The notes beneath the pieces are model-generated. The model did not search any database and was not told where the DNA came from. It saw nothing but the letters and a program-made list of their open reading frames with translations. A program made the position numbers and the translations under genes. From positions 95,899 through 159,898 of the forward strand of contig NZ_JAFBBE010000007.1 of NCBI RefSeq assembly GCF_016907015.1: a DNA stretch of 64,000 nucleotides, written 5' to 3'. Source of the DNA: Oceanisphaera litoralis. GTDB taxonomy: Bacteria > Pseudomonadota > Gammaproteobacteria > Enterobacterales > Aeromonadaceae. This document shows positions 18,181-26,458 of this stretch, one piece after another; the stretch's first letter is position 1, and each line of letters opens with the position of its first letter.

Positions 18181-19072
18181 GCCAGGCGGGTGGCCGGCAC
18201 CTCCATGCCCAGTTGCTCGGCCCGGCGCCGCTGATGGCGTCCAGCTCCAGCTCCCGGCCCTTTTCCCTGTCCACCAGCATCGAGGTCTTGATGGCGTCGA
18301 ACTGGCGCATCAGCTCGAACATGGCGTCCACGTCGGCCTGACCCAGGCTCACCCCATCGGCCTCGGCCACGGCGGCGGTTTCCGCCATCATCTGGTAGAC
18401 GCTGCGCCCCAGCAGCGGGTGATGGGTGAGGCTGCGGGTATCCAGCCCGGACAGCGCCGACAGCGGATTAACGCCGTTGTTGATAATCAGCTTGCGCCAC
18501 AGCTCGCGGCGAATATCGCCCACCACCTGGGTCGGCACGCCCGCCCCCTCAAAACACTGCTGCAGTTGCGCCAGCCACGCGGCCTGTTCGGGCCGGCGCT
18601 GGGGCCAGGCGCCCATGATCACCTGGCCCGGACCCTCGGCCTGCACCAGGCCGGGGGCGATCAGGTGGCCGCCAATGCGCACCGCCAGTCCGCCCAAGGT
18701 GCGCGCCTCGCCCACCACGGCGCTGATATGCGGTTCGTTGTCCACGCCATTTTGCAGCGACAGCACCGGCACGCGGCCGCCCCCCAGCCAGCCGCTCAAC
18801 TGCGCCATCACACCTTCGGTGGCCTGGGATTTCAGCGCCAGTATGATGAGATCAAAGTCGTCGGCAGCCTGGCGCTGCATGACGCCGTCCAGGCTCAGGG
18901 CCTGCACCGGCTGCTGGAAGCAAAAGGCCTCGTGCTCCACCCGCAGCCCCTGCTGCTGCATGGCGGCCAGGTGCTCACCGCGGGCCACCAGCACCACCTG
19001 ATGGCCCGCCTGCTGCAAGCGGGCGCCGTAATAACCGCCGATGCCGCCGGCCCCGATCATCAGAAATTTCAT
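18140..19072 (-). CDS. panE: PanE/ApbA-family ketopantoate reductase-like protein, frameshifted at its C-terminus
   Basis: NADPH-dependent 2-dehydropantoate 2-reductase family, 310 residues. The N-terminal Rossmann motif is GAGGIGGYYGARL, and the catalytic-domain Lys/Asn/Glu motif is KLIINNGVNPLSALSG. After ELELDAISGA (about base 18225) the frame turns into low-quality sequence (GPSNWAWRC...). The next frame gives the expected family ending RAEQLGMEVPATRLAYGLL and a stop at 18161-18159. Compared with usual ISGAVxRRAEQ, about three residues plus one base are missing, so a roughly 10-base deletion is likely. Function of the altered C-terminus is uncertain. Whether it acts in pantothenate synthesis or is a paralogue cannot be told. 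ATGA overlap with the upstream gene. Confidence 0.8.
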   Translation of the reverse strand: MKFLMIGAGGIGGYYGARLQQAGHQVVLVARGEHLAAMQQQGLRVEHEAFCFQQPVQALSLDGVMQRQAADDFDLIILALKSQATEGVMAQLSGWLGGGRVPVLSLQNGVDNEPHISAVVGEARTLGGLAVRIGGHLIAPGLVQAEGPGQVIMGAWPQRRPEQAAWLAQLQQCFEGAGVPTQVVGDIRRELWRKLIINNGVNPLSALSGLDTRSLTHHPLLGRSVYQMMAETAAVAEADGVSLGQADVDAMFELMRQFDAIKTSMLVDREKGRELELDAISGAGPSNWAWRCRPPAWLTACWRAEHQQAR

Positions 19073-19902
19073 GCCTCTTCTCCCGTTTGCAGGGTCACCT
19101 CGTAGCCGGTGAATTTGCGCAGGTTGATCACCCCGGTGTCGAGCATCAGGTACTGGCCCTTGATGCCGAGCAGGGTGCCCGATACCACCGGATGCTTGTC
19201 GAAGTTGTGGCTGGCGATTTTGGTCGGGTATTCCAGCACCGGATAGTTCAGCTCGACCACCGCCTCGTCCAGCACGGTGACCGCGTCTTCGCCGTATTTC
19301 AGCAGTAAATCACCGATCTTGTCCTGTATTTCCGGCAGCAGCCGTGCGGCTTCGGCCTTCAGATCCCTGTCGGCTTCGCCGCCTTTCAGCATGGCGCGCC
19401 AGTTGGTCTTGTCCGCCACCATCTCGGCCAGCGCCACTTCCACCAGGCCGGAGATCTGACGGGTGGCCACCCGCAGAATCGGCAGTGCCTGGGTGGCGCC
19501 CTGATCGATCCAGCGGGTCGGCACCTGGGTATGGCGGGTAATACCGACCTTGAGGCCCGAGGTATTCGCCAGATAGACGATATGCCCCACCATGCAATGA
19601 GTGTCGCCCCACTCGGGCTCGCGGCAGGTGCCTTCAAAATAGTGACAGGTCTCCGGCTTCATCACGCACATGTCACAGCGGGCCAGCTTCTTCATGCAGG
19701 GGAAGCAGTGTCCCTGGGAGTAGCTCTTGCTGGTTTTGCGGCCGCAGGCATCGCAGTAAATGTTGCCGGTGTGGGTCAGGGTCAGCGTCTGGCCCAGCAG
19801 GGGGTTGAGATCGATACGATGCTCGCCCAGCGCCAGCTGGTAGAAGACGGGGGCCGCCAGGGTGGCGGGCATTTTAATCAGGGTGCCGGTGATATTGCTC
19901 AT
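19069..19902 (-). CDS. DUF2797 family protein with Cys-rich zinc-binding head
   Basis: 277 residues, no known function. An N-terminal beta-rich segment is followed by two Cys pairs and more (CDACG, CFPCMKKLARCDMC, then C and H residues to about 100), suggesting one or two zinc sites. The middle part HIVYLANTSGLKVGIT...RWIDQGA resembles the GIY-YIG/T5orf172 fold core, in which Lys-Val-Gly-Ile-Thr is typical. No complete nuclease active site can be claimed. It ends 4 bases inside the start of the panE-like gene, so the two are translationally coupled. Confidence 0.75.
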   Translation of the reverse strand: MSNITGTLIKMPATLAAPVFYQLALGEHRIDLNPLLGQTLTLTHTGNIYCDACGRKTSKSYSQGHCFPCMKKLARCDMCVMKPETCHYFEGTCREPEWGDTHCMVGHIVYLANTSGLKVGITRHTQVPTRWIDQGATQALPILRVATRQISGLVEVALAEMVADKTNWRAMLKGGEADRDLKAEAARLLPEIQDKIGDLLLKYGEDAVTVLDEAVVELNYPVLEYPTKIASHNFDKHPVVSGTLLGIKGQYLMLDTGVINLRKFTGYEVTLQTGEEA

Positions 19903-20040
19903 GCTGCTTGATGATCGGTAGTGAGTTTGCCGTTACTGTAACAGCCACCGCCAACCGGCGCACCCGTCGGACGACCTTTTGGCAACCCGGCCCGACCGCG
20001 GCCATACTCGAGATGTCCCCCCTTCAAGGAGACCGCCATC

Positions 20041-20460
20041 ATGTCTGAGCGGCATTATCCCCGCCTCACCCATATTGCCCTGCATGTGCGGGACATAGCA
20101 GCGTGTATCGGTTTCTACCGCGACTTCTGCGGCATGATCGAAACCCATCGGCGAGACAAGCCAACGCAAAGCATCGTCTGGCTCGCCGAACCCGGCCGCG
20201 AGCGGGACTTCATCTTCGTACTGATGAATGGCGGCGAGGATCTGCAACTGTCCGACCACGATTACCGCCACTTCGGCTTTGCCCTGCCCAGCCGGGCGGC
20301 GGTGGACGAGATCGCCCGCCGGGCCGAAGCCGCCGGTTGTCTGCTGTGGCCGCCCCGGGACGAGCCTTTTCCCGTGGGCTATTACTGCGGCGTGAAAGAC
20401 CCCAACGGCAACCAGGTGGAGTTCAGCTTTGGTCAGCCCCTGGGTCCGGACGCGACCTGA
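20041..20460 (+). CDS. VOC (glyoxalase/bleomycin-resistance) family protein
   Basis: 139 residues with one complete vicinal-oxygen-chelate unit: N-terminal HIALHVRDI, and C-terminal YYCGVKDPNGNQVEFSFG, with candidate metal ligands His in the first strand and Glu in VEF. Such single-unit proteins are dimeric metal-dependent lyases, isomerases or dioxygenases, and the substrate cannot be deduced. AAGGAG precedes the ATG. Its 3' end overlaps the convergent phosphatase gene by 38 bases. Confidence 0.85.
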   Translation: MSERHYPRLTHIALHVRDIAACIGFYRDFCGMIETHRRDKPTQSIVWLAEPGRERDFIFVLMNGGEDLQLSDHDYRHFGFALPSRAAVDEIARRAEAAGCLLWPPRDEPFPVGYYCGVKDPNGNQVEFSFGQPLGPDAT

Positions 20461-22351
20461 GCGCCGGCTCGGTGCTGGCGTCCGGCTCAATAAAGTCCAC
20501 CACCCCCTCGGGGGTGATCTGCTGCACACACACCGGCTCGCCCTGCTCGTTAAAGCGCACATAACCGATGCCGGCCCGGTTGAGCAGCCGCTCGCCCCTG
20601 GCGGCGCCCACCGGCGAATGGGGGGTAATGCGCAGCCGGCGCCGGCGGGTCAGCCAGTTCAGCGGCGAGCGGGGGGCATACAACCAGCGATTGAGGCGGT
20701 CGAGCACGTCCAGCAGCCGGCGCGGAAACTCGTTCTTGATGCCGCTGCTGGTGATCTGCCAGATATGGGGCTCGCCGCCCCTATGCCGTAGCTTGATGTC
20801 GTACATAAAGGAATAATGCACGTCGCCGGAGAGGATCACATAGTTGGCCGGGGTGCGGGCGTGGCGAAAGATATTGAGGATCACATTGGCGGTGCCCTGG
20901 TGGGCCATCCAGTTTTCCGCGTCCACCAGCAGCGGCTTGCCCAGCCAGGTAAAGATTTTCTGGATCACCTCGATAAGCTTGACCCCGAACACCGGCGTCG
21001 GCGACACCACCACGGCGGCGTCCTGATGCAGCATTTCCCCCTGCAACTCAATCAGCGCCTCCCAGTCCATCAGCCCGGAAGGCCGGCTGAAGTTGGACTC
21101 GGAGCGCCAGCGCCGGGTGCGGGTGTCGAGCACCAGCAGCCGGGGCTGGGTGTCGAGCTGATATTGCCAGCCGTCAAAGGCCAGCAGGCAGTCGATCAGC
21201 CGATCCTGATGTACGCCGGTAGGATCCTCGCTCCAGGCCTGCAGCCGTTCCAGGGGATCGCCGGCAAAGGCGTCGGGATCATTGCCCCAGCCCTGGCAGA
21301 TCAGGTAGCCCACCAGGGCGTTACCGATGATCCGTTTGGAAAAAGGATGGCCATAGGCGCTTTCTTCCCAGGCGGCGGTGAGGTTCCAGTCGTCGGTGAC
21401 GTCATGATCATCAAAGATCATCAGGCTGGGCAGGTTGGCCAGCAACCGGCGCACCGCCGGCAGCCCGTCCACAAAGGCCGCCAGCCGCTCCCGCTCAACC
21501 TGATAACGCACGGCCAGTTTGCCATCGAGCGCCGGCCGATCCGTGGGCAGCAGCCGCCAGGGCACCGGCGACCACACCAGCAAATACATGGCCAGCACCT
21601 CGGCCAGGGTGATCAGATGGTTGTCGGCGCTGCTGGTGGTAAAAATGGGCTTGCGCACGCCCTCAAAAAAACGCTTTTGCAGCGGCACGTTGGCCCGGGT
21701 GTCGGGCAGCAACCGGTGGCGCCGGTAGTAGTTGAGCGGGCTGGCAAACAGCTCGTCGCTGTCGGCCACCAGGGCCCCTTCCAGCCGCTCGGGGTACAGC
21801 CCCAGCACCTCGATCAACTGGTGAATGGCGGTGAGCATGGGACCGGCCACGTCGTCGGCGTAGATCTGATCGCCGCTCATCATCAGCAGCGCCGGCCGCT
21901 GCGCCGGCTGGCGGTGGCGTTCGGCCAGCCAGCCGTCCGCCGCCACCAGGCCGTCGGGAGAAGCGTGGTGGGGCTTGCGACAGGAGCCGTGCAGCAGGCT
22001 GTCGAGCCGCTCCCGGATCACCAGCGCCGGCAGGGCTTCGCCGTCGTAACACAGGTCTGCGCCCCAGTCGGCCATGCCGTGCCAATCCTGCTCGCCGGGC
22101 CGGTGCCACTGCAGATCGTAGGGCACATGGGTGTCGGTGGGCAGGGCCTCGTCCAGCTTCAGGTCGAGCAGCTGAATAAAGCACGACACTCCCACCTGCA
22201 GTTGCCGGTGGCCATCGCCGGAAAATGGCAGGGGAGTGCGCTCGGGCAGGCACAGCCGGAAGGTCAGCGGCTCGCGACTGGCCAGCCAGAACACCAGCCG
22301 TTCACGGTTGGCACGGCGCAACAGGGGGCCGGCGAGAATGGTGGAATCCAT
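20423..22351 (-). CDS. PhoD-like metallophosphatase family protein, 642 residues
   Basis: Large cytoplasmic-looking protein with the metallophosphoesterase core of the PhoD-like family: SGDQIYADD (about residues 158-166), FDDHDVTDDWN (about 318-328) and SGDVHYSF near 520. These supply the usual Asp/His metal ligands. There is no signal peptide, unlike secreted Bacillus PhoD, so an intracellular phosphodiesterase role is likely, with unknown substrate. An N-terminal beta domain precedes the catalytic core. GC-rich, with codon use like the neighbours. It is convergent with the VOC gene and overlaps it by 38 bases. Confidence 0.82.
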   Translation of the reverse strand: MDSTILAGPLLRRANRERLVFWLASREPLTFRLCLPERTPLPFSGDGHRQLQVGVSCFIQLLDLKLDEALPTDTHVPYDLQWHRPGEQDWHGMADWGADLCYDGEALPALVIRERLDSLLHGSCRKPHHASPDGLVAADGWLAERHRQPAQRPALLMMSGDQIYADDVAGPMLTAIHQLIEVLGLYPERLEGALVADSDELFASPLNYYRRHRLLPDTRANVPLQKRFFEGVRKPIFTTSSADNHLITLAEVLAMYLLVWSPVPWRLLPTDRPALDGKLAVRYQVERERLAAFVDGLPAVRRLLANLPSLMIFDDHDVTDDWNLTAAWEESAYGHPFSKRIIGNALVGYLICQGWGNDPDAFAGDPLERLQAWSEDPTGVHQDRLIDCLLAFDGWQYQLDTQPRLLVLDTRTRRWRSESNFSRPSGLMDWEALIELQGEMLHQDAAVVVSPTPVFGVKLIEVIQKIFTWLGKPLLVDAENWMAHQGTANVILNIFRHARTPANYVILSGDVHYSFMYDIKLRHRGGEPHIWQITSSGIKNEFPRRLLDVLDRLNRWLYAPRSPLNWLTRRRRLRITPHSPVGAARGERLLNRAGIGYVRFNEQGEPVCVQQITPEGVVDFIEPDASTEPALRSRPDPGADQS

Positions 22352-22530
22352 GAAAAATCCAATGGTTAAATCAACGTCACATCATAACCACTGCCGCCCG
22401 GGCTTGAAAGCCGGCGCTCCCCGGCCAGGACGGAGACTGCCGCAGCACACCGGCCTCCGCCATTCTGCTCTGGTCAGCCCCTGCTCCCTTCTTTACACTG
22501 GCTGTCCGTTTCTTTCGGATCCTTGCCAAC

Positions 22531-23574
22531 ATGCGCGAAAAACTCGAGCAACGCTCCTTTCTGTTTACCCTGCTGCTGGTCAGCCTGCTGTTCGGCCTGG
22601 TGCTCAAGCCGTTCTGGGGCGCCATTTTCTGGGCCTGTGCCATCAGCGTGATCTTCTACCCGCTGCAGCACCGCATACTGACGCACATTGGCGCCAAGCC
22701 CAACCGGGCGGCCCTGCTGACCCTGCTGATCTGCGTGGTGATCGTGGTGCTGCCGGTGCTGTTTATTGCCACCTCCTTTATTCAGGAGGGGGTGGCGCTG
22801 TATCAGCGCATCGACAAGGGGGAAATCAACCCGGCCAGGCTGCTGGAGCAGACCCGCACCGCCTTTCCGCTGCTGCCCGACCTGCTGGCCTATCTCGGCA
22901 TCGATCTGGAGAGTGTGCGCCAGAAGCTTGCGGAAGCGGCGGTGGCCGCCAGCAAGCTGCTGGCCGAAAAGGCACTCACCGCCGGCCAGAGCACCTTTAC
23001 CTTTGTGGTGGATGTGGCGCTGATGCTGTATCTGGCCTTTTTTTTGCTGCGCGACGGCCACCAGCTTATTGAGCTGCTGGTGCGGGCCCTGCCCCTGGGA
23101 GACGAGCGCGAGCGCAAGCTGTTCGCCAAGTTCTCGGAAGTCACCCGGGCCACGGTCAAGGGCAATATTCTGGTGGCCATGGTCCAGGGCGCCCTGGGCG
23201 GCTTTATTTTCTGGGCACTGGCCATTCCCGGCCCGCTGCTGTGGGGAGTGGTGATGGCCTTTCTGTCGCTGATCCCGGCCATTGGTGCGGCCCTGGTATG
23301 GCTGCCGGTGGCCATCTATCTGTTCGCCACCGGCGAATGGCTGTCGGGCGCCGTGCTGGTGGCCTTTGGCGCCCTGGTGATCGGCCTGGCCGACAACGTG
23401 CTGCGGCCGCTGCTGGTGGGCCGCGACACCAAGCTGCCCGACTACCTGGTGCTGTTCTCCACCCTGGGAGGCATCAGCCTGATGGGGGTCAACGGCTTTG
23501 TGATTGGCCCGCTGGTAGCGGCGCTGTTCCTGGTGTTCTGGGATATCTTTATGCGGGAGTTTAACGGCCGGTAA
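22531..23574 (+). CDS. AI-2E family (PerM-like) permease
   Basis: 347-residue integral membrane protein of the AI-2E/PerM transporter family (E. coli YdiK, TqsA, PerM). It has eight or so hydrophobic segments with the family pattern: an N-terminal pair (FTLLLVSLLFGLVLKPFWGAIFWA), a long periplasmic stretch around residues 90-160, then membrane segments with PGPLLWGVVMAFLSLIPAIGA and a conserved C-terminal GPLVAALFLVFWDIF. Substrates for most members are unknown, so quorum-signal export should not be assumed. Its end runs into a terminator that serves the opposite strand. Confidence 0.85.
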   Translation: MREKLEQRSFLFTLLLVSLLFGLVLKPFWGAIFWACAISVIFYPLQHRILTHIGAKPNRAALLTLLICVVIVVLPVLFIATSFIQEGVALYQRIDKGEINPARLLEQTRTAFPLLPDLLAYLGIDLESVRQKLAEAAVAASKLLAEKALTAGQSTFTFVVDVALMLYLAFFLLRDGHQLIELLVRALPLGDERERKLFAKFSEVTRATVKGNILVAMVQGALGGFIFWALAIPGPLLWGVVMAFLSLIPAIGAALVWLPVAIYLFATGEWLSGAVLVAFGALVIGLADNVLRPLLVGRDTKLPDYLVLFSTLGGISLMGVNGFVIGPLVAALFLVFWDIFMREFNGR

Positions 23575-23604
23575 AAAAAGGCCCGCATTCATGGAATGCG
23601 GGCC
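23573..23604 (-). terminator. Rho-independent terminator of the puuE-uraD-allA operon
   Basis: On the minus strand the stem GGCCCGCATTC/GAATGCGGGCC is followed by T7. It also ends the converging permease gene by position, but there is no T-run on the plus strand. Confidence 0.85.
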
Positions 23605-23627
23605 TGTGCCATGCAGCGGGCTGACAC

Positions 23628-24137
23628 TCAGTCCAGCGCAATGGTCAGCTGAACCGACTCGTCGAAGTAGACCTCGTCACAGTTGTTGCCCGGGCCACTG
23701 CGATCCACCACCAGAAACTCGTCGTGGTCACGCAGCACCATCAGCGGATGGTGCCATACGCCTCTGTGGTAATTCACGCCCTGGCGACCGCTGGCGCGGA
23801 AAACACGCACGGTAGACGGGTCTATGTTCATGCTGCCGTCACCCACCGGCGCCACCACCACCAGGTAGTCGTGACCGAACAGCGGCATAAATACCTGAGA
23901 TCCAAACGGGTGACGCTCCAGCATTTTGAGCTGCAGCGGGTAGTCCAGCATCTCGGTGCGGAAAATACTGATAATGCCCTGACCCTGTTCGTCCAGCTGC
24001 ACATCGGCCAGCTGGTGATAACGGCGGGTAGAGCCGTTGTTGATCATGAAATAATCACGACCTTCGGATTCAATCACATCGCCAAAGGGAGCAAAGGCTT
24101 CCTTGGTGAGCGGCTCGATCTTGAGCGTGTTGAGCAT
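23628..24137 (-). CDS. allA: Ureidoglycolate lyase AllA
   Basis: Cleaves ureidoglycolate to glyoxylate and urea at the end of allantoate breakdown. 169 residues, normal length. Cupin-like fold signatures: EAFAPFGDVIE near the N-terminus, FMPLFGHDYLVVVAP in the middle and GVNYHRGVWHHPLMVL, whose His residues line the active site. Third gene of the minus-strand group puuE-uraD-allA, 57 bases after uraD with a small hairpin between them. The terminator follows. Confidence 0.94.
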   Translation of the reverse strand: MLNTLKIEPLTKEAFAPFGDVIESEGRDYFMINNGSTRRYHQLADVQLDEQGQGIISIFRTEMLDYPLQLKMLERHPFGSQVFMPLFGHDYLVVVAPVGDGSMNIDPSTVRVFRASGRQGVNYHRGVWHHPLMVLRDHDEFLVVDRSGPGNNCDEVYFDESVQLTIALD

Positions 24138-24167
24138 TGCTGCCTCCTGAAGGAAAAGGAAAGAAGG

Positions 24168-24185
24168 CGGAGCCTGGCGGCTCCG
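24168..24185. repeat. Short intra-operon hairpin between uraD and allA
   Basis: CGGAGCC-TGGC-GGCTCCG, a 7-bp perfect stem in the 57-base gap. It could stabilise or attenuate the operon mRNA. Confidence 0.5.
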
Positions 24186-24194
24186 TCGGCCCGA

Positions 24195-24710
24195 TTACAT
24201 GTCGCTCAGACGGAACAGGGCGATCTTGTTGATCTCGTTCACGGCGCGATCAAACTCGGTGTCGTAGTCGTTGTGAATGCGCGCTTCAAACGCCGCCAGG
24301 ATCTGGTGACGGTTGGAGCCTTTGACCGCCATGATAAAGGGGAAAGCGAACTTTTCTTTATAGGCGTTGTTCAGGGCGGTGAAGCGCGCAAATTCGTCGG
24401 CGGTGCACTGGTCGATACCGGCGCCGGCCTGCTCCTTGGTGGAGGCCTGGGTCAGCTCGCCCCGCTGGGCGGCCTTGCCGGCCAGATCCGGGTGCGCATT
24501 GATCAGATCGAGTTGCGCCTGCCGATCGGCATTCAGCAGCACGGCGCTCATGCGGGCGTGCAGTTGTTCGATCTCGTTGTCGGCAGCGGTCAGGCCCTGG
24601 TCAAAGGTCTGCTCGGCCACCCAGGGAGAATGCTCGTAGATGTCGGCAAAGGTATCGACGAATTCATCGCGGTCCAGGGTGCTGGGCTGACAGGTCTTGA
24701 ACAGGCTCAT
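24195..24710 (-). CDS. uraD: OHCU decarboxylase UraD
   Basis: Converts 2-oxo-4-hydroxy-4-carboxy-5-ureidoimidazoline to S-allantoin, the second step after 5-hydroxyisourate. 171 residues, all-helical. Family signatures are the N-terminal YEHSPWVAEQ, the INAHPDLAGK segment (catalytic His about residue 96 region) and the FPFIMAVKG motif. Stop/start overlap of 4 bases with puuE upstream indicates co-translation. Confidence 0.94.
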   Translation of the reverse strand: MSLFKTCQPSTLDRDEFVDTFADIYEHSPWVAEQTFDQGLTAADNEIEQLHARMSAVLLNADRQAQLDLINAHPDLAGKAAQRGELTQASTKEQAGAGIDQCTADEFARFTALNNAYKEKFAFPFIMAVKGSNRHQILAAFEARIHNDYDTEFDRAVNEINKIALFRLSDM

Positions 24711-25630
24711 GACTCATTTCCTTGATAGGGGTGATGTTCGTACCAGTGCCTGGCAATGTCGATGCGACGGGTGAACCACACCTGGTCGTGGCTGCGCGCA
24801 TACTTGATGAAGCGCTCCAGACCCGCCATGCGGCCGGGACGACCCAGCAGACGGCAGTGCATGCCGATAGACAGCATCTTGGGGGCCTCGGCGCCTTCTT
24901 CATACAAGACGTCGAAGGCATCTTTCAGATACTGGTAGAACTCTTCACCGGTGTTGTAGCCACCCTGGCCAAAGCGCATGTCGTTGGTGTCCATCACATA
25001 GGGGATCACCAGGTGGCCCTTGCCCTTGTTGTCTACCCAGTAAGGCAGGTCGTCGGCGTAGGAGTCGGAGTCATACAGGAAACCGCCCTCTTCCATCACC
25101 AGCTTGCGGGTGTTGGGGCTGTCGCGGCCGGTATACCAGCCCAGCGGGCGCTCGCCACACACGCGTTCGAAGATGTCCAGCGCCTTGTGCAGGTGCTCGC
25201 GTTCTTCTTCTTCGCCCATGAACTGGTAGCTGATCCACTTGTAGGCGTGGGAGCAGATCTCGTGACCTTCGTCCATAAACGCCCTGGCGATGTCCGGGTA
25301 GCGCTCGATGGCGGTGGCCACGGCAAAGACGGTCAGCGGGATATCGTAGCGCTTGAACAGGCGCAGCAGGCGCCATACGCCGGCACGACTGCCATACTCG
25401 TAGATGGATTCCATGCTCATGTGACGCACGTCGGGCCAGGATACCGCCGCCGGCATTTCGGACAAAAAGGCTTCAGACTCGCCATCACCGTGCAGTACAC
25501 AACGCTCGCCGCCTTCTTCGTAGTTCAGCACGAAGTTGATGGCAATACGGGCATCCCCAGGCCAGTTGGGGTGAGGCGGGTTGGCGCCATACCCGACGAG
25601 ATCGCGCGGATAGTCCTTATTTGGGTTCAT
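24707..25630 (-). CDS. puuE: Allantoinase PuuE (polysaccharide-deacetylase fold)
   Basis: Cofactor-type-distinct allantoinase that opens S-allantoin to allantoate. It belongs to the NodB/polysaccharide deacetylase superfamily, unlike AllB. 307 residues from the ATG at 25630 (MNPNKDYPRDLVGYG), which has GGAGT 7 bases before it. A longer open frame to 25717 runs through the operator palindrome and is rejected. Signatures seen: YEEGGERCVLHGD, MSMESIYEYGSRAG, GHEICSHAY and SIGMHCRLLGRPGR. First gene of the puuE-uraD-allA operon, divergent from hiuH. Confidence 0.94.
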   Translation of the reverse strand: MNPNKDYPRDLVGYGANPPHPNWPGDARIAINFVLNYEEGGERCVLHGDGESEAFLSEMPAAVSWPDVRHMSMESIYEYGSRAGVWRLLRLFKRYDIPLTVFAVATAIERYPDIARAFMDEGHEICSHAYKWISYQFMGEEEEREHLHKALDIFERVCGERPLGWYTGRDSPNTRKLVMEEGGFLYDSDSYADDLPYWVDNKGKGHLVIPYVMDTNDMRFGQGGYNTGEEFYQYLKDAFDVLYEEGAEAPKMLSIGMHCRLLGRPGRMAGLERFIKYARSHDQVWFTRRIDIARHWYEHHPYQGNES

Positions 25631-25698
25631 CGGAAACACTCCTTGAAACGCAGGTTGGGACACCAGCCGAAACAAGCTTACCGGGGCTGGCCAGTCAT

Positions 25699-25734
25699 GA
25701 TATTGATTGTATTGCATGCAATATAATCAATATC
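25699..25734. promoter_or_regulatory. 36-bp near-perfect palindrome upstream of puuE (operator candidate)
   Basis: Two 18-base arms, 25699-25716 (starts GATATTGATT) and 25717-25734 (ends AATCAATATC), are exact reverse complements except at one position. The centre is TTGCATGCAA. It lies about 70-105 bases before the puuE ATG, where the promoter is expected. On the minus strand TACAAT falls inside it as a possible -10. The binding protein is unknown. Confidence 0.7.
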
Positions 25735-26013
25735 TGTAAATAATATGTTTTATTTTTGTATCATATCTCGCGGAATCTTGCTTTAAACCACTAAAGCAAA
25801 GACAATCCCGTCTTGTCAGGATAATGCATGGCGCAGTGGCCCCCGTGACTGTAAACATCATGCTTGATAATGTTAATCAAATACGCACCGCAATGTTAAA
25901 TTGACATAAAATTAATTCTGTCACCGTACCTTCCCACGCCAACAGGCAAGGATAAATGCGAAGGCAGTACCTTGAATTCACGAAGACGCCTCATACGCGC
26001 AAGGTAACCCAAC
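25735..26013. other. AT-rich divergent regulatory region between puuE and hiuH
   Basis: No gene is visible. The stretch is conspicuously AT-rich around 25735-25780 and 25855-25920. It contains TTGATAATGTTAATCAA (25864-25880), a dyad with TTGAT/ATCAA half-sites like the arms of the nearby 36-bp palindrome, and a TTGACA at 25902-25907 that may be part of a hiuH promoter, with no convincing -10. Confidence 0.45.
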
Positions 26014-26367
26014 GTGGGAAGAGTAACGACACATATCCTCGACGCCGCCAAGGGCCTGCCCGGTTCCGATATCAAAATCGAACTGTATCGGGTCGAAGGT
26101 GAGCACACTACCCTGATCAATACGGTGTACACCAACCGCGATGGCCGTACCGATTCTCCGTTGCTGGAAGGTGAAGACTATGTACCTGGTAAATACCAGC
26201 TGGTATTCCACACCGGTGCTTATATGAAACAATCAGGCGTTGAACTGCTCGAGCCGGCCTTTCTGGATGACGTGGTTATCCGTTTCGGCATTGCTGCCGG
26301 TCAAGAGCACTATCATGTTCCCCTGCTGATCTCACCCTACAGCTACTCTACCTACCGAGGCAGCTAA
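26014..26367 (+). CDS. hiuH: 5-Hydroxyisourate hydrolase (transthyretin-like)
   Basis: Hydrolyses 5-hydroxyisourate, the urate oxidase product, to OHCU. 117 residues, starting with GTG behind AAGGT. Family hallmarks are present: N-terminal THILDAAKGLPG, the GRTDSPLL segment and the invariant C-terminal YRGS. Active-site His residues are His in TTHIL and His in EHYHVPLL. No signal peptide, so cytoplasmic. Leads a short plus-strand unit with the NCS2 permease, divergent from the genes for the next steps (uraD, puuE). Confidence 0.95.
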   Translation: MGRVTTHILDAAKGLPGSDIKIELYRVEGEHTTLINTVYTNRDGRTDSPLLEGEDYVPGKYQLVFHTGAYMKQSGVELLEPAFLDDVVIRFGIAAGQEHYHVPLLISPYSYSTYRGS

Positions 26368-26458
26368 CGGGTAGAGAACAGCCCCTGTCAATGCCGGCAG
26401 ATGAAACACAGCCCGGCATTGGCAGTCTGCCACTCTATCTATTCGAGGATTTCCGATC

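Noticed and set aside
20816..22369. 517-codon plus-strand frame opposite the PhoD-like gene
   Set aside because: Shadow frame. The minus-strand protein has clear metallophosphatase motifs.
25864..25880. FNR box (TTGAT...ATCAA) upstream of hiuH
   Set aside because: The half-sites are 7 bases apart instead of 4. Kept only as a dyad related to the 36-bp palindrome.
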